This document shows, piece by piece, positions 5,316-13,764 of a stretch of DNA of 64,000 nt. Under the pieces are notes generated by a model, which ran no database searches, had not been told where the DNA came from, and saw nothing but the letters and a program-made list of their open reading frames with translations. The stretch is from Verrucomicrobiia bacterium. GTDB lineage: Bacteria > Verrucomicrobiota > Verrucomicrobiia > Limisphaerales > Pedosphaeraceae. How positions within the stretch are numbered: position 1 is the first letter of the stretch; the number at the start of each line of letters is the position of its first letter. The translations under genes and the position numbers were made by a program. The stretch is taken from NCBI GenBank assembly GCA_036268055.1, contig DATAUW010000013.1:248001-312000 (forward strand), written 5' to 3'.

Positions 5316-6917
5316 TCATCGCTGTTCAAACGGCTTTATTTTTGCCGTTATATTGGTTCCAAAATTACCTTTGCCATTCCCATTCACGTAGGCTGTTCCC
5401 GTGCCTTGATAAGAAAAGCCGGTCGCGCTGATGGTGAAAAGCGAGTCGTATTGATCGTCCACCGGCGCCTTTTCTCCAATCAACGGCGCATTGGCCGGAA
5501 TGTCGCTCAAATTTCCCGTCTGTAAAAGTTGGTATCGCTGAAGCATGGCTCCATCAATCGGCGGATTCGCGTAAGGTTCCAGTTGTGAAATGTCCCCGGG
5601 TAATTGCCCGTTATTGCCCGCGATATAATTTGCCAAAGCTTCGCCGATCGCATTGGCAGACTTTCGTTTGGCATCGCGTCTTAATTGGCTTGTAGCCCGG
5701 TCAAAATCATCGTCTGTTTTCAAATCAGCGGTGTAATTCGCGCTTCGCAGCCACTCTTGGGCGGTTAGATATTGAAGTTCTGGAATTTTGTTATTGGGAT
5801 TTTGCTCCAGCCATTGTTTCAACTGTTTCACTTTTGTCGCAGCAACTTTGGCGGCTTGGTCTGCTGGGTCATTTGAATCACTTTGAGCGTTCGCAGTTCT
5901 TAAATGCGTCACTTCGCCGCGCAATTTCAAAAGCTCATGTTCATTCGCATTTGATTTCAATCGCGCATTTTCCGCGATCAATCCACCCACCAGGTTGGTC
6001 GCGTTATCCCGCTCGCGCTGCGATTGTTCAAGCTGGCCGTTCAATGAATTTTGCTGCTGCTGCAAACTTTGAATTTGTTTTTGCGATTCGGAATTTTGCT
6101 GCGCCTCAAAAATTCCCGCGCCGGCGATTACGGCCAGCGCGGCGGTGATGATTGTTTTTTGGAGTGTCGTCATGGCCAGGGTTTTGGTTGCGGTAATAAC
6201 TGCCGTTGTGGTGAAAGCTGTTCCTGAAAATAAGCTGGCAGAAATAGTCGCGGCCAATCCGGCGGGCGCGGCTTGAATGGAATTTGCCGACACCGCTTCC
6301 GCAATCGCCGCGCCGGAAATGGCCACGCCGCGTTTCATAAAAAACTGCCGCAGCTTTTCCATCGCGCGTTCAACCCGTTTGCGCGCCGCCCACTCTTGAA
6401 TGCCCAGCAGGGTCGCGGTTTCTGCCGCGCTTTTGTTTTCAAAGTAGCGCAAAGCCACCAGGGTGCGTTCCTTCTCGCTCAATCGCGCCATGGCTTCCTC
6501 CAAAAGCGGTGCGAGCCGTCGCCAGACACTTTCGGAATTGGAATCGTTTACAGTGGACATATACGCCTCCTGTTCGCGAAGTTGGCGGCTGGCCCTGGTT
6601 CGCATAAATTTCATGGCCGTAAACCGAGTGGTTTCGTAAAGCCAGCCGGTAAGAATGGTCGTTGCCCGCAAGCCCCCGGCCTTTTGGGCCAGAATGACGA
6701 AGACCGCCTGCGTCACGTCCTGCGCGTCCTGCGTATGGCTGGTGAACCGCAGCGCAACCGAATAGACAAGATTGATGTGCCGGCGAACCATTTCGGCAAA
6801 GGCCGGTTCCGAATTACGGTCGGCATATTCGCGCACCAAATCCATGTCGCTCACATCGGCCATTTGTTTATTATCCCAGCCGACCGTGGAAATTGGACAT
6901 TTATTTTCATTCTTCAC
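5316..6917 (-). CDS. ECF-type RNA polymerase sigma factor with membrane-anchored C-terminal extension
   Basis: 533 residues, about three times a normal ECF sigma. Residues 22-105 are sigma region 2 (DLVREYADRNSEPAFAEMVRRH, then DAQDVTQAVFVILAQKA) and about 133-190 are region 4 (LSEKERTLVALRYFE, ETATLLGIQEWAARKRVERA). An Ala/Ser/Thr-rich segment (198-245) leads to a transmembrane helix at about 252-270, a Gln-rich coiled coil (about 273-325) and a globular tail ending at 533. The tail should lie outside the membrane, if the topology is as expected. No anti-sigma gene is adjacent, so the tail may act as sensor or anchor. ATG 6863 is an alternative start. Confidence 0.85.
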   Translation of the reverse strand: MKNENKCPISTVGWDNKQMADVSDMDLVREYADRNSEPAFAEMVRRHINLVYSVALRFTSHTQDAQDVTQAVFVILAQKAGGLRATTILTGWLYETTRFTAMKFMRTRASRQLREQEAYMSTVNDSNSESVWRRLAPLLEEAMARLSEKERTLVALRYFENKSAAETATLLGIQEWAARKRVERAMEKLRQFFMKRGVAISGAAIAEAVSANSIQAAPAGLAATISASLFSGTAFTTTAVITATKTLAMTTLQKTIITAALAVIAGAGIFEAQQNSESQKQIQSLQQQQNSLNGQLEQSQRERDNATNLVGGLIAENARLKSNANEHELLKLRGEVTHLRTANAQSDSNDPADQAAKVAATKVKQLKQWLEQNPNNKIPELQYLTAQEWLRSANYTADLKTDDDFDRATSQLRRDAKRKSANAIGEALANYIAGNNGQLPGDISQLEPYANPPIDGAMLQRYQLLQTGNLSDIPANAPLIGEKAPVDDQYDSLFTISATGFSYQGTGTAYVNGNGKGNFGTNITAKIKPFEQR

Positions 6918-7056
6918 TTATCCACAATGTTTTGCTGTCTCCCTGGCATCTGAACCGGCAACCCAGCCCGTGTCCATCTGTGACTCATTTTCCCCCTCTG
7001 CGTGTCTGCGCCTCTGCGTCAAAATCCCAATTTCAAGATGTCCGCAAAATTGCTTC

Positions 7057-7078
7057 TTGCAACTAAGTCTCAATTAGC
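7057..7078 (+). promoter_or_regulatory. Possible Fur-type operator upstream of feo genes
   Basis: TTGCAACTAAGTCTCAATTAGC resembles Fur boxes of the form TTGCAAnTnATTCTCAnTTGC, with an imperfect dyad (CTAA...TTAG). It lies immediately before the first feoA, where iron repression is expected. The match is partial and was judged by eye. Confidence 0.35.
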
Positions 7079-7092
7079 CTACCTTGCCGCCA

Positions 7093-7389
7093 GTGAATAA
7101 ACGAGTTTCATCGGATGTCGTGCGCGAAGGCGAATGCGCCCAGCCCACCGTCTGTCCGTTGAGCAAAGTGCGCGCCGGAACCGTCGTTTGCATCAAGCAA
7201 CTCGCCGCTTCCGCCGAGATGACCGACCGCCTCCGCGAAATGGGCTTCTGCGAAGAACAGCAAATCAAGCTCCTCAGTCGCGAAGGCAATCTCATTTGCC
7301 TCGTCTGCAATGCCCGGCTCGGCATCAGCGCCCAACTCGCCGAGACCATTCTCGTCACTCCCCTGCCCAACCGCTTAAAGGTGGCCTGA
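7093..7389 (+). CDS. feoA: FeoA-domain protein, first copy (cysteine-rich)
   Basis: SH3-like FeoA domain of about 75 residues after a short N-terminal tail: PLSKVRAGTVVCIKQL, DRLREMGFCEEQQIKLL, then LVCNARLGISAQLAETILV. FeoA is a small cytoplasmic partner of the FeoB ferrous-iron transporter. This copy has seven cysteines (ECAQPTVC, VVC, GFC, LICLVC), unlike the second copy. The start is uncertain: GTG 7093, TTG 7084 or GTG 7120 are all possible and there is no clear ribosome site. It is followed after two bases by the second feoA and then feoB. Confidence 0.85.
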   Translation: MNKRVSSDVVREGECAQPTVCPLSKVRAGTVVCIKQLAASAEMTDRLREMGFCEEQQIKLLSREGNLICLVCNARLGISAQLAETILVTPLPNRLKVA

Positions 7390-7391
7390 TT

Positions 7392-7646
7392 ATGGCCGCC
7401 GAAACGCTGCCGCTCACTTCGGTTTCTCTCGGAGCCACCGCCACCGTCACCGAAATCAAACTGCCGCCCGCCAGCCGCCCGCGCCTCATGGAAATGGGTT
7501 TGCTCGTCGGCACCTCGGTCGAACTTGTGCGTTTCGCCCCAATGGGCGACCCCGTCGAAATCAAAGTCCGCGGTTACAATCTCACTCTGCGCCGCCAGGA
7601 GGCCGAACAAATTTGGGTGCGGCCTACCGTCCCCGACGCGCCTTAG
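7392..7646 (+). CDS. feoA: FeoA-domain protein, second copy
   Basis: 84 residues forming one FeoA/SH3-like domain: LGATATVTEIKLPPASRPRLMEMGLLVGTSVELV, then GDPVEIKVRGYNLTLRRQEAEQIWV. It has no cysteines and the more typical FeoA sequence of the two. ATG 7392 starts two bases after the stop of the first copy and feoB begins 14 bases after its stop, so the three genes form an operon. The longer open frame upstream is a shadow of the first feoA. Confidence 0.92.
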   Translation: MAAETLPLTSVSLGATATVTEIKLPPASRPRLMEMGLLVGTSVELVRFAPMGDPVEIKVRGYNLTLRRQEAEQIWVRPTVPDAP

Positions 7647-7660
7647 CCGCCGAGCCGCAA

Positions 7661-10024
7661 ATGAGTCCCGGAACTCCTCATACGGAAGCGGGTGTGTCGC
7701 AATCGCCCGAGACGACTCCCGCCACTCGCACGACCGCGCCCTACGTCGTCCTCACGGGCAATCCGAATTGCGGCAAAACCACTTTGTTCAACGCCCTCAC
7801 AGGCTTGCGCGCCAAGGTCGGCAATTACGCCGGCGTAACTGTCGAACGCAAGGAAGGCCGTCTCCTCGGTGCGGCTGCCGGTTCGGAAATCAAAGTCCTC
7901 GACCTGCCCGGCACTTACAGCCTCAGCCCTCAATCGCTCGACGAACAAATCTCCCGCGACGTTTTGTTGAATCGCCTCACCGAATTGCCCGCGCCCTCGC
8001 TGGTCGTCGTCGTCGCGGACGCCTCGAATCTTCAGCGCAATCTTTACTACGCTACTCAGATCATCGAATTGGGCTACCTCACTGTCGTAGCGCTGAACAT
8101 GGTGGATGTCGCCGAAGCCAACGGCCACGATATTGATGTCGAAAAACTCGCGCGCGCCTTGGGCGTGCCGGTTTTGCCCATCGTCGCCAGCAGCGGCCAG
8201 GGCGTGCCTGCGCTGCGTCAACAAATCTTTGAATCGCTTAAAAACAAAACCAGCCCCGCAAATCCGCGGCAATTTTGCGAGTTGCCCGCCACTTTTTCCA
8301 CGGAAGTTGCCGCCATCTCCGAGCTTCTCGCCAAACAATTTCACGAACGCCGCCAGCAGGCCACCGCGGAAGCGCAATTAATCCTGAGCAACGAAAAAGC
8401 CGTCGCTTCCAGCGCGCAACATTATCCCGCCGCGATCCTGCTCGCCGTCGAAGCCGCGCGCAAACGGCTCGAAACCGCCGGGGTGGAGTGGTCGAGCGCT
8501 GCCATCGAGGCGCGTTACGCCAGCGTAACTGCCATCCACGAAAACGCCGTCACCGAAACACATTCTCACGAGGAAAGTTTCAGCGACAAAGTGGACCGCC
8601 TGGTGACACACAAAATTTGGGGCACGCTGATTTTCGTCGCCATCATGGCGCTCATGTTCCAAAGCATTTTCAGCTTTGCAAAATGGCCGATGGACGCTCT
8701 GCAAAATACCGTCGCCGCCTTCGGCGATTTTGTCGGCGGCGCGATTCCTCCCGGCGAATTGAACAGCTTGCTCGTCGGCGGCGTGATTGCCGGTGTCGGC
8801 GCGGTGGTGGTTTTTCTCCCGCAAATTTTGTTGCTCTTCTTTTTCATCGGACTGCTCGAAGACACCGGCTACATGGCGCGCGCCGCGTTCCTGATGGACC
8901 GTTTGATGAGCAAAGTCGGCCTGCACGGAAAAAGTTTTATTCCCATGCTCAGTTCGTTCGCCTGCGCGATTCCCGGCATCATGGCCACCCGCACGATTGA
9001 AAGCCCCAAGGATCGCCTCGTGACCATCCTCGTCGCGCCGCTGATGAGTTGCTCCGCGCGCCTGCCGGTTTACACGCTCCTCATCGCCGCGTGCATTCCC
9101 GATATTCGCGTGCTCGGCATTTTCAAACTCGCCGGAATCATGATGCTCATCATGTATCTCCTCGGCATCATCGTCGCGCTGCTGATGGCGTGGCTCTTCA
9201 AAAAAACTTTGCTCAAGGGCGAAACTCCCATGCTCATCATGGAACTGCCGCCTTACAAACGCCCGCTCGTTCGCATTGTCCTTCGCCACATGTGGGACCG
9301 CTCGCGCCTTTTTCTCCGGCGCGCGGGCACGGTGATTTTGGGTATCAACATTCTCCTCTGGTTCGTCGCGACGTATCCAAAAAATTCCACCCAGGAAAAA
9401 CAATTCATCGCCGAACGTCACGATGCCATCGCCAGTTACTATCACAATGCCGGCACAACTCCCGCTGCCGACGCCGAGATTGATTCCAAACTCGCCGCCG
9501 CGCTGGCCAAACCTGGCGCGGAAACCAACTCCCCCGCCGAATTCGCGCTCGACCAGCGCCTCCGCGAAATTGACAAGGAACGCGCCGGTGAACAGCTTCG
9601 CTACAGTTTCGCCGGGCACATGGGTCGCCTGATCGAACCCGTCATCCGTCCACTCGGCTACGATTGGAAAATCGGCATCGGCGTCATCACTTCATTCGCC
9701 GCCCGCGAAGTGTTCGTGAGCACCATGTCCACCGTTTATAATCTCGGCGAAGGCCAGGATTCCGAAGCCATCACCCCCAGCCTCGCGAAAACTTTGCGCC
9801 AGCAAAAACGCGCCGACGGCACTCTCGTTTACACTCCTCTCACCGCCATTTCGCTGATGGTCTTCTACGTGTTCGCGCTCCAATGCGTCAGCACCGTGGC
9901 CATCGTCCGCCGCGAAACCAACTCGTGGAAATGGCCGATCTTCCAATGGCTCTACATGGCCGCCCTCGCCTGGGGCCTCGCCTTCATCACCTATCAAGGC
10001 GGCCGCCTCCTCGGCTGGAGTTAA
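7661..10024 (+). CDS. feoB: Ferrous iron transport protein B
   Basis: 787-residue inner-membrane Fe(II) transporter. The N-terminal G domain shows G1 GNPNCGKTT (about 33-41), G2 NYAGVTVERKEG, G3 DLPGTYSLSPQS and G4 ALNMVDVAE. The membrane domain has the two Gate regions, with FIGLLEDTGYMARAAFLMD, the conserved IPGIMATRTIESPKDR and a later FAAREVFVSTMSTVYNL. A soluble loop (about 585-645) interrupts the second half, as in many FeoB proteins. ATG 7661 is chosen over an upstream TTG (7613) because it avoids overlap with feoA. It probably shares feoA's iron regulation. Confidence 0.97.
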   Translation: MSPGTPHTEAGVSQSPETTPATRTTAPYVVLTGNPNCGKTTLFNALTGLRAKVGNYAGVTVERKEGRLLGAAAGSEIKVLDLPGTYSLSPQSLDEQISRDVLLNRLTELPAPSLVVVVADASNLQRNLYYATQIIELGYLTVVALNMVDVAEANGHDIDVEKLARALGVPVLPIVASSGQGVPALRQQIFESLKNKTSPANPRQFCELPATFSTEVAAISELLAKQFHERRQQATAEAQLILSNEKAVASSAQHYPAAILLAVEAARKRLETAGVEWSSAAIEARYASVTAIHENAVTETHSHEESFSDKVDRLVTHKIWGTLIFVAIMALMFQSIFSFAKWPMDALQNTVAAFGDFVGGAIPPGELNSLLVGGVIAGVGAVVVFLPQILLLFFFIGLLEDTGYMARAAFLMDRLMSKVGLHGKSFIPMLSSFACAIPGIMATRTIESPKDRLVTILVAPLMSCSARLPVYTLLIAACIPDIRVLGIFKLAGIMMLIMYLLGIIVALLMAWLFKKTLLKGETPMLIMELPPYKRPLVRIVLRHMWDRSRLFLRRAGTVILGINILLWFVATYPKNSTQEKQFIAERHDAIASYYHNAGTTPAADAEIDSKLAAALAKPGAETNSPAEFALDQRLREIDKERAGEQLRYSFAGHMGRLIEPVIRPLGYDWKIGIGVITSFAAREVFVSTMSTVYNLGEGQDSEAITPSLAKTLRQQKRADGTLVYTPLTAISLMVFYVFALQCVSTVAIVRRETNSWKWPIFQWLYMAALAWGLAFITYQGGRLLGWS

Positions 10025-10066
10025 AATTAATCCCCTCTCTCCGTCCTCCGCGGTTAATTTCAATTC

Positions 10067-11110
10067 TCACTGCTGCATCTCACCCATCTGCCACTTCACC
10101 AGATTCCGCATCATCTGAACTTCCCCCGGCGACACATCCGCCGTTCGCATGTCCACCGCAAACGCCGTCAGCCAAATATCATCCGTGGGCCGATAATCCA
10201 ATTCGCTCGTCAACCGCTTCTCCATATCGTCCATGTGTCCCGTGCCGTAAAACACCGCAATCGAACCCTTCTTCGGCACCAATTTAACTTCGGTCTTCAA
10301 ATCCTTGATGACATTTTCATTGCGCGCCTGAATCAACACATCGAGCAATTTTTTCAAATCCGGCGGCACACCGCGCAACGAAGAAAAATCTCCCTTCAAC
10401 TGTCCCACCGCCTCAATCAGCGTGAGTTTCGTCAACGCCTGCAACTTTGGATTCGCGCCGATGAATTGGATTCCCATCTTGAACATAGAACCTAGAAACG
10501 AACTTCCATCCATGATCTGCAACAGCGCATCGAACGTCGGATTGCTCCGCGTCGGTTCGCCCGGCTGTGCTAATTCCGCCGTCGGATCGTCCAGCATCAA
10601 CCGCTGGATTTGCAAAATCGAAAGATCGCTGTTGAGAAAATTCGTGCGGTCATAGTCAATCACATCCAACTGAAACACCAAACCCAGCGAGCGCGCCAGT
10701 TGCGATTGCATTGAAAAACCCGCGTTCGTGCTGGACATTTCCGGCGGCGGCGAAGACTCCGTTTTGATGTCAACCTTCGCGCCCGGCACATGATTTTTGT
10801 GCGATCCCGTATTGACGCCCTCGTAAAGCACCACCGTTTGCTTATCGAGAAATTTCTGTACCTCATGGTAATAAGCCGGTTCACCGACGTGCATGGTTCC
10901 CGCCAGCCAGATCGCCGGGCCGCGTTGATGCGCCGGCACAAATTTGCGCAGGGCAATTTGAAGTTGCACGGTATTGGTATCGGGATTAGCCACGCGCGTG
11001 TAAGGCGCGGGCGGTGCCAGCGGCTGCGCGGCGATGGGTTTAGCAACCGGCCTCGTGGCACAACCTCCGGCCGCGAGCGCGGCGAGAACAAACAATAACA
11101 ACTTCCGCAT
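10067..11110 (-). CDS. TraB/GumN (Tiki-like) family lipoprotein
   Basis: 347 residues with a lipoprotein signal: MRKLLLFVLAALAAGGC. The family's two GxxH motifs are present, AIWLAGTMHVGE near the N-terminus and VFYGTGHMDDM near the C-terminus, together with an early acidic motif VVLYEGVN. In the TraB/PrgY/GumN/Tiki family these residues are thought to bind a metal in a protease-like fold; the bacterial function is mostly unknown. Anchoring in the periplasm or outer membrane is inferred from the lipobox. The frame is open 28 codons further upstream, but the signal peptide decides the start. It converges on feoB. Confidence 0.75.
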   Translation of the reverse strand: MRKLLLFVLAALAAGGCATRPVAKPIAAQPLAPPAPYTRVANPDTNTVQLQIALRKFVPAHQRGPAIWLAGTMHVGEPAYYHEVQKFLDKQTVVLYEGVNTGSHKNHVPGAKVDIKTESSPPPEMSSTNAGFSMQSQLARSLGLVFQLDVIDYDRTNFLNSDLSILQIQRLMLDDPTAELAQPGEPTRSNPTFDALLQIMDGSSFLGSMFKMGIQFIGANPKLQALTKLTLIEAVGQLKGDFSSLRGVPPDLKKLLDVLIQARNENVIKDLKTEVKLVPKKGSIAVFYGTGHMDDMEKRLTSELDYRPTDDIWLTAFAVDMRTADVSPGEVQMMRNLVKWQMGEMQQ

Positions 11111-11219
11111 GGCTGATGTTAAGGGTAGCACAACTCGCCGGGCAAGCGAGGATGCGGCGCACACTTTTTTGGCGGGGTGGACATCATTGCGCATCGCGGA
11201 ATCTCTGTTACGTTAGACA

Positions 11220-11504
11220 ATGGAACAATCTGCTGATGCCCGGCGTCGCTTGTTCGGCGCCATCTGCCTCACCACCGCCACACTAATGCTCGCCCTCGGA
11301 ATGACCGTGCTGAAGTCCCAGTTGCAAGGCGAAGTCTTCGTTTATTATTGGCTCTCCTGTACACTTTTCACCGGCCTGACCATGATAGTCGCCCTGCTCG
11401 ACCTGCGCGCCGTCCGCCGCCGCTCGCAACAGGAAGAAACCGAACTGGTCCGAACCGTCCTCCGCGAATTCGCCCGCGGCGAAAAAGAAAAATTGGAAGA
11501 ATAA
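11220..11504 (+). CDS. Small membrane protein with two transmembrane helices
   Basis: 94 residues: a short charged N-terminus, two hydrophobic segments (about 14-30 and 42-62, FVYYWLSCTLFTGLTMIVALL), then a highly charged cytoplasmic tail (RRRSQQEETELVRTVLREFARGEKEKLEE) likely to be helical. No family recognised. It is divergent from the TraB-like gene and 206 bases from the SirB1-like gene. Confidence 0.6.
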   Translation: MEQSADARRRLFGAICLTTATLMLALGMTVLKSQLQGEVFVYYWLSCTLFTGLTMIVALLDLRAVRRRSQQEETELVRTVLREFARGEKEKLEE

Positions 11505-11592
11505 TTTGGCCCCTGGTTTTTTCACGCGTCAGCCGATTTCAATTTGATGCAGAGAAAACAAAAACTCGAAGCCATGTACGAAATACAGATTG

Positions 11593-11621
11593 AACACTGA
11601 AAAAAAATCCTGCTCAGTGTT
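11593..11621. repeat. Hairpin in intergenic region
   Basis: AACACTGA (11593-11600) and TCAGTGTT (11614-11621) form a perfect 8 bp stem around a 13-base loop, followed by a TTAGTCCGTGTTCCATCCGTGG stretch of the sort common in gaps of these genomes. It could act as a terminator of the small membrane protein gene, but no T run follows. Confidence 0.4.
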
Positions 11622-11710
11622 TAGTCCGTGTTCCATCCGTGGCTAAGATTTCGTCCTTCCGATTCTGATTGTAATTCACCAAATTTTATGCCACCTTTTT
11701 GGCGTCAACT

Positions 11711-12586
11711 ATGGATTCCAGCGGCGCCATCAAGACTCCCGGTACGCTCTCCGAGGGCGAGAAGGCCGCGTTAATCACCCTCCTCAGTGACGAAAGTCCC
11801 GGCGTTTATCACGCCGTTCGCGACAAAATTATTTCCTCCGGCCAATCCGCCATCGAATGGCTTCGCCCGCACGCCCGCAGCCGCGAACCCGCCTTGCGCC
11901 GTCGCGCCCAGGAAATCATCCAGTATTTTTCCCGCCGCAATGCCGACGACCGCTTTCTCGCCTATTGCCTTACCGAAGGGCACGAATTGAACCTCGAACA
12001 AGCCTGCTGGCTGCTCGCCCAGACTCAATATCCCGACATCAGCGTCGAAGCCTATCAGGCCATCCTTGACAGCTACGCGGGTGAACTCCTCGAACGCATT
12101 GATCTCCGCGCCGACGCGCAACAGATTCTCGCCGCGTTCAACGAATACATTTTCGACGTCTTGGGTTTCAAGGGCAACGAGCAAAATTATTACGATCCCG
12201 AGAACAGTTACCTCAATCGCGTCGTGGACCGCCGCACCGGCAATCCCATCAATCTTTGCCTCGTCTATCTTTTGCTCGCGCGCCGTTTGCGGCTGCCCAT
12301 CTCCGGCATCGGCCTGCCCGGCCATTTCATCTGCCGCTTTCAATCCTCCACCGAGGAATATTACATTGATGTCTTCAACCGCGGAAAACTTTGGACCAAG
12401 GCGAACTGCATCCAATATCTCCTCTCGCGCAATTACACCGTGCAGGACGATTATCTCGCGCCCGTCAGTGCCCGCAAAATGCTTCTCCGCATTTGCAGCA
12501 ACCTGCACCAAATCTATCAGCACCTCGACCTCACCGAGGACGCCACCCGCCTGCAACGCTACCTGATCGCGCTCGCCAAATCGTGA
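11711..12586 (+). CDS. SirB1/transglutaminase-like protein
   Basis: 291 residues. The first 100 are helical with HEAT-like character (WLRPHARSREPALRRRAQEIIQYF). The second part is the SirB1/transglutaminase-like domain with a candidate triad: Cys in NPINLCLVYLLLARRL, His in GIGLPGHFICRF and Asp in YYIDVFNRGKLW. Family members are cytoplasmic and poorly characterised; catalytic activity is inferred only. ATG 11711 is preferred to the upstream TTG (11699). The stop lies three bases from the end of the convergent cardiolipin synthase-like gene. Confidence 0.8.
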   Translation: MDSSGAIKTPGTLSEGEKAALITLLSDESPGVYHAVRDKIISSGQSAIEWLRPHARSREPALRRRAQEIIQYFSRRNADDRFLAYCLTEGHELNLEQACWLLAQTQYPDISVEAYQAILDSYAGELLERIDLRADAQQILAAFNEYIFDVLGFKGNEQNYYDPENSYLNRVVDRRTGNPINLCLVYLLLARRLRLPISGIGLPGHFICRFQSSTEEYYIDVFNRGKLWTKANCIQYLLSRNYTVQDDYLAPVSARKMLLRICSNLHQIYQHLDLTEDATRLQRYLIALAKS

Positions 12587-12589
12587 GCC

Positions 12590-13729
12590 CTATCGCCGCG
12601 CGCGCCGGTAATCCCATCGCGCAATCAGCGGATCAATCCGCGCGATGATAAAATAGGCCCAGCGTTCCTTCATCCGGTTCCACCACGTCCGCGATTTTTT
12701 CCACTCCGCTCGTTCGACCCGTTTGGCGTATTTCAAGTCGCGCGCAAACATCTCCCGCGCTTCCGCTACCAGCTTCGGGTTCTTCACGCGCACCATCAAT
12801 TCGTAATTGAGATACAGGCTGCGCGGGTCGAGATTCGACGAACCCGCATACACCAGATCATCCACCAGCATCAGCTTCGCGTGAAGCACCTGCGGTTCAT
12901 ATTCATAAATCTCCACGCCCGCCTTGAGCATTCGCCGGTAAAGACTCTGTGCCGCCAGCCGCGAGACGAACACGTCTGACTTGCCGGGGAAAAGCACTTG
13001 TACCTTGCCGCCCTTGCGCGCGATGCGGTTGAGATGCCGCCGGATGCGCCGCCCCGGCAAAAAATACGCGCAGATGATTTGCACGTTTTGCGCCTGTGAC
13101 AGGTCGCGGCGAAAATATCGCAGAAAGAGGCTGCGCCCGCGGCTCGGTCCGCTCAACAGCAGTTTACCCGCGTCCGTCGTGACATCGCGCTTGACTGAGG
13201 AATGCGTCGTGCGCAGGAAAAGTTGATGCGGCGAATCCGCGTGCGAAAACATTTCGTCAAAAGCCGCCGCCAGTTGCACCGCAAGCGGACTGGAAATTTC
13301 CAACCCCACGTCGTACCAGCCTTTGGTGATCCCATCGCCATTATATTCTTCCGCCACGTTGAAGCCGCCGATGTAGGCGATGTCTTCATCGCACACGAGC
13401 ATTTTGCGGTGATCACGAAAACCCAGGCGGCGATAGAAAACTGGATTGAAAACCCGCACCTCGCCTTCCACCGCGCGCAAAGGTTCCCAGAAACTATCCG
13501 GCAAAGTGGTCGAACCAAAGGCATCAATCAATACCTGCACCCGCACGCCGCGAACGCGCGCCGCAATGAGGGCATCGCGAAATTTCCGGCCCAATTCGTC
13601 ATTCGCGAAAATATAAATTTCGAGGCGGATCGTCTTTTGCGCATTTTCCATCGCGGCGAAGAGCGCGGGAAAAATCTCCACCCCGCTCGACAACCAGCGA
13701 TACCCATTTGTTTTCTGCGAACGTGGCAT
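12590..13729 (-). CDS. Phospholipase D-family cardiolipin synthase-like protein (ClsB type)
   Basis: 379 residues with two PLD catalytic motifs: HRKMLVCDEDIAYIGGFN (H107, K109, D114) and HAKLMLVDDLVYAGSSN (H about 283). Each is followed by the usual Gly-Gly/Ser-Asn segment. The family makes cardiolipin from phosphatidylglycerol or phosphatidylethanolamine. There are no N-terminal membrane helices, as in ClsB rather than ClsA; the basic, Trp-rich C-terminus could bind membrane. ATG 13729 is used; the open frame upstream lacks family sequence. Confidence 0.88.
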   Translation of the reverse strand: MPRSQKTNGYRWLSSGVEIFPALFAAMENAQKTIRLEIYIFANDELGRKFRDALIAARVRGVRVQVLIDAFGSTTLPDSFWEPLRAVEGEVRVFNPVFYRRLGFRDHRKMLVCDEDIAYIGGFNVAEEYNGDGITKGWYDVGLEISSPLAVQLAAAFDEMFSHADSPHQLFLRTTHSSVKRDVTTDAGKLLLSGPSRGRSLFLRYFRRDLSQAQNVQIICAYFLPGRRIRRHLNRIARKGGKVQVLFPGKSDVFVSRLAAQSLYRRMLKAGVEIYEYEPQVLHAKLMLVDDLVYAGSSNLDPRSLYLNYELMVRVKNPKLVAEAREMFARDLKYAKRVERAEWKKSRTWWNRMKERWAYFIIARIDPLIARWDYRRARR

Positions 13730-13764
13730 TCGCCACAGCTTAGAATGAATGAAACAATTTTGCA

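Noticed and set aside
8378-9619. A 413-codon minus-strand open frame inside feoB
   Set aside because: Lies wholly antisense to a strongly supported FeoB and shows the Glu/His/Arg-rich composition typical of shadow frames in this genome.
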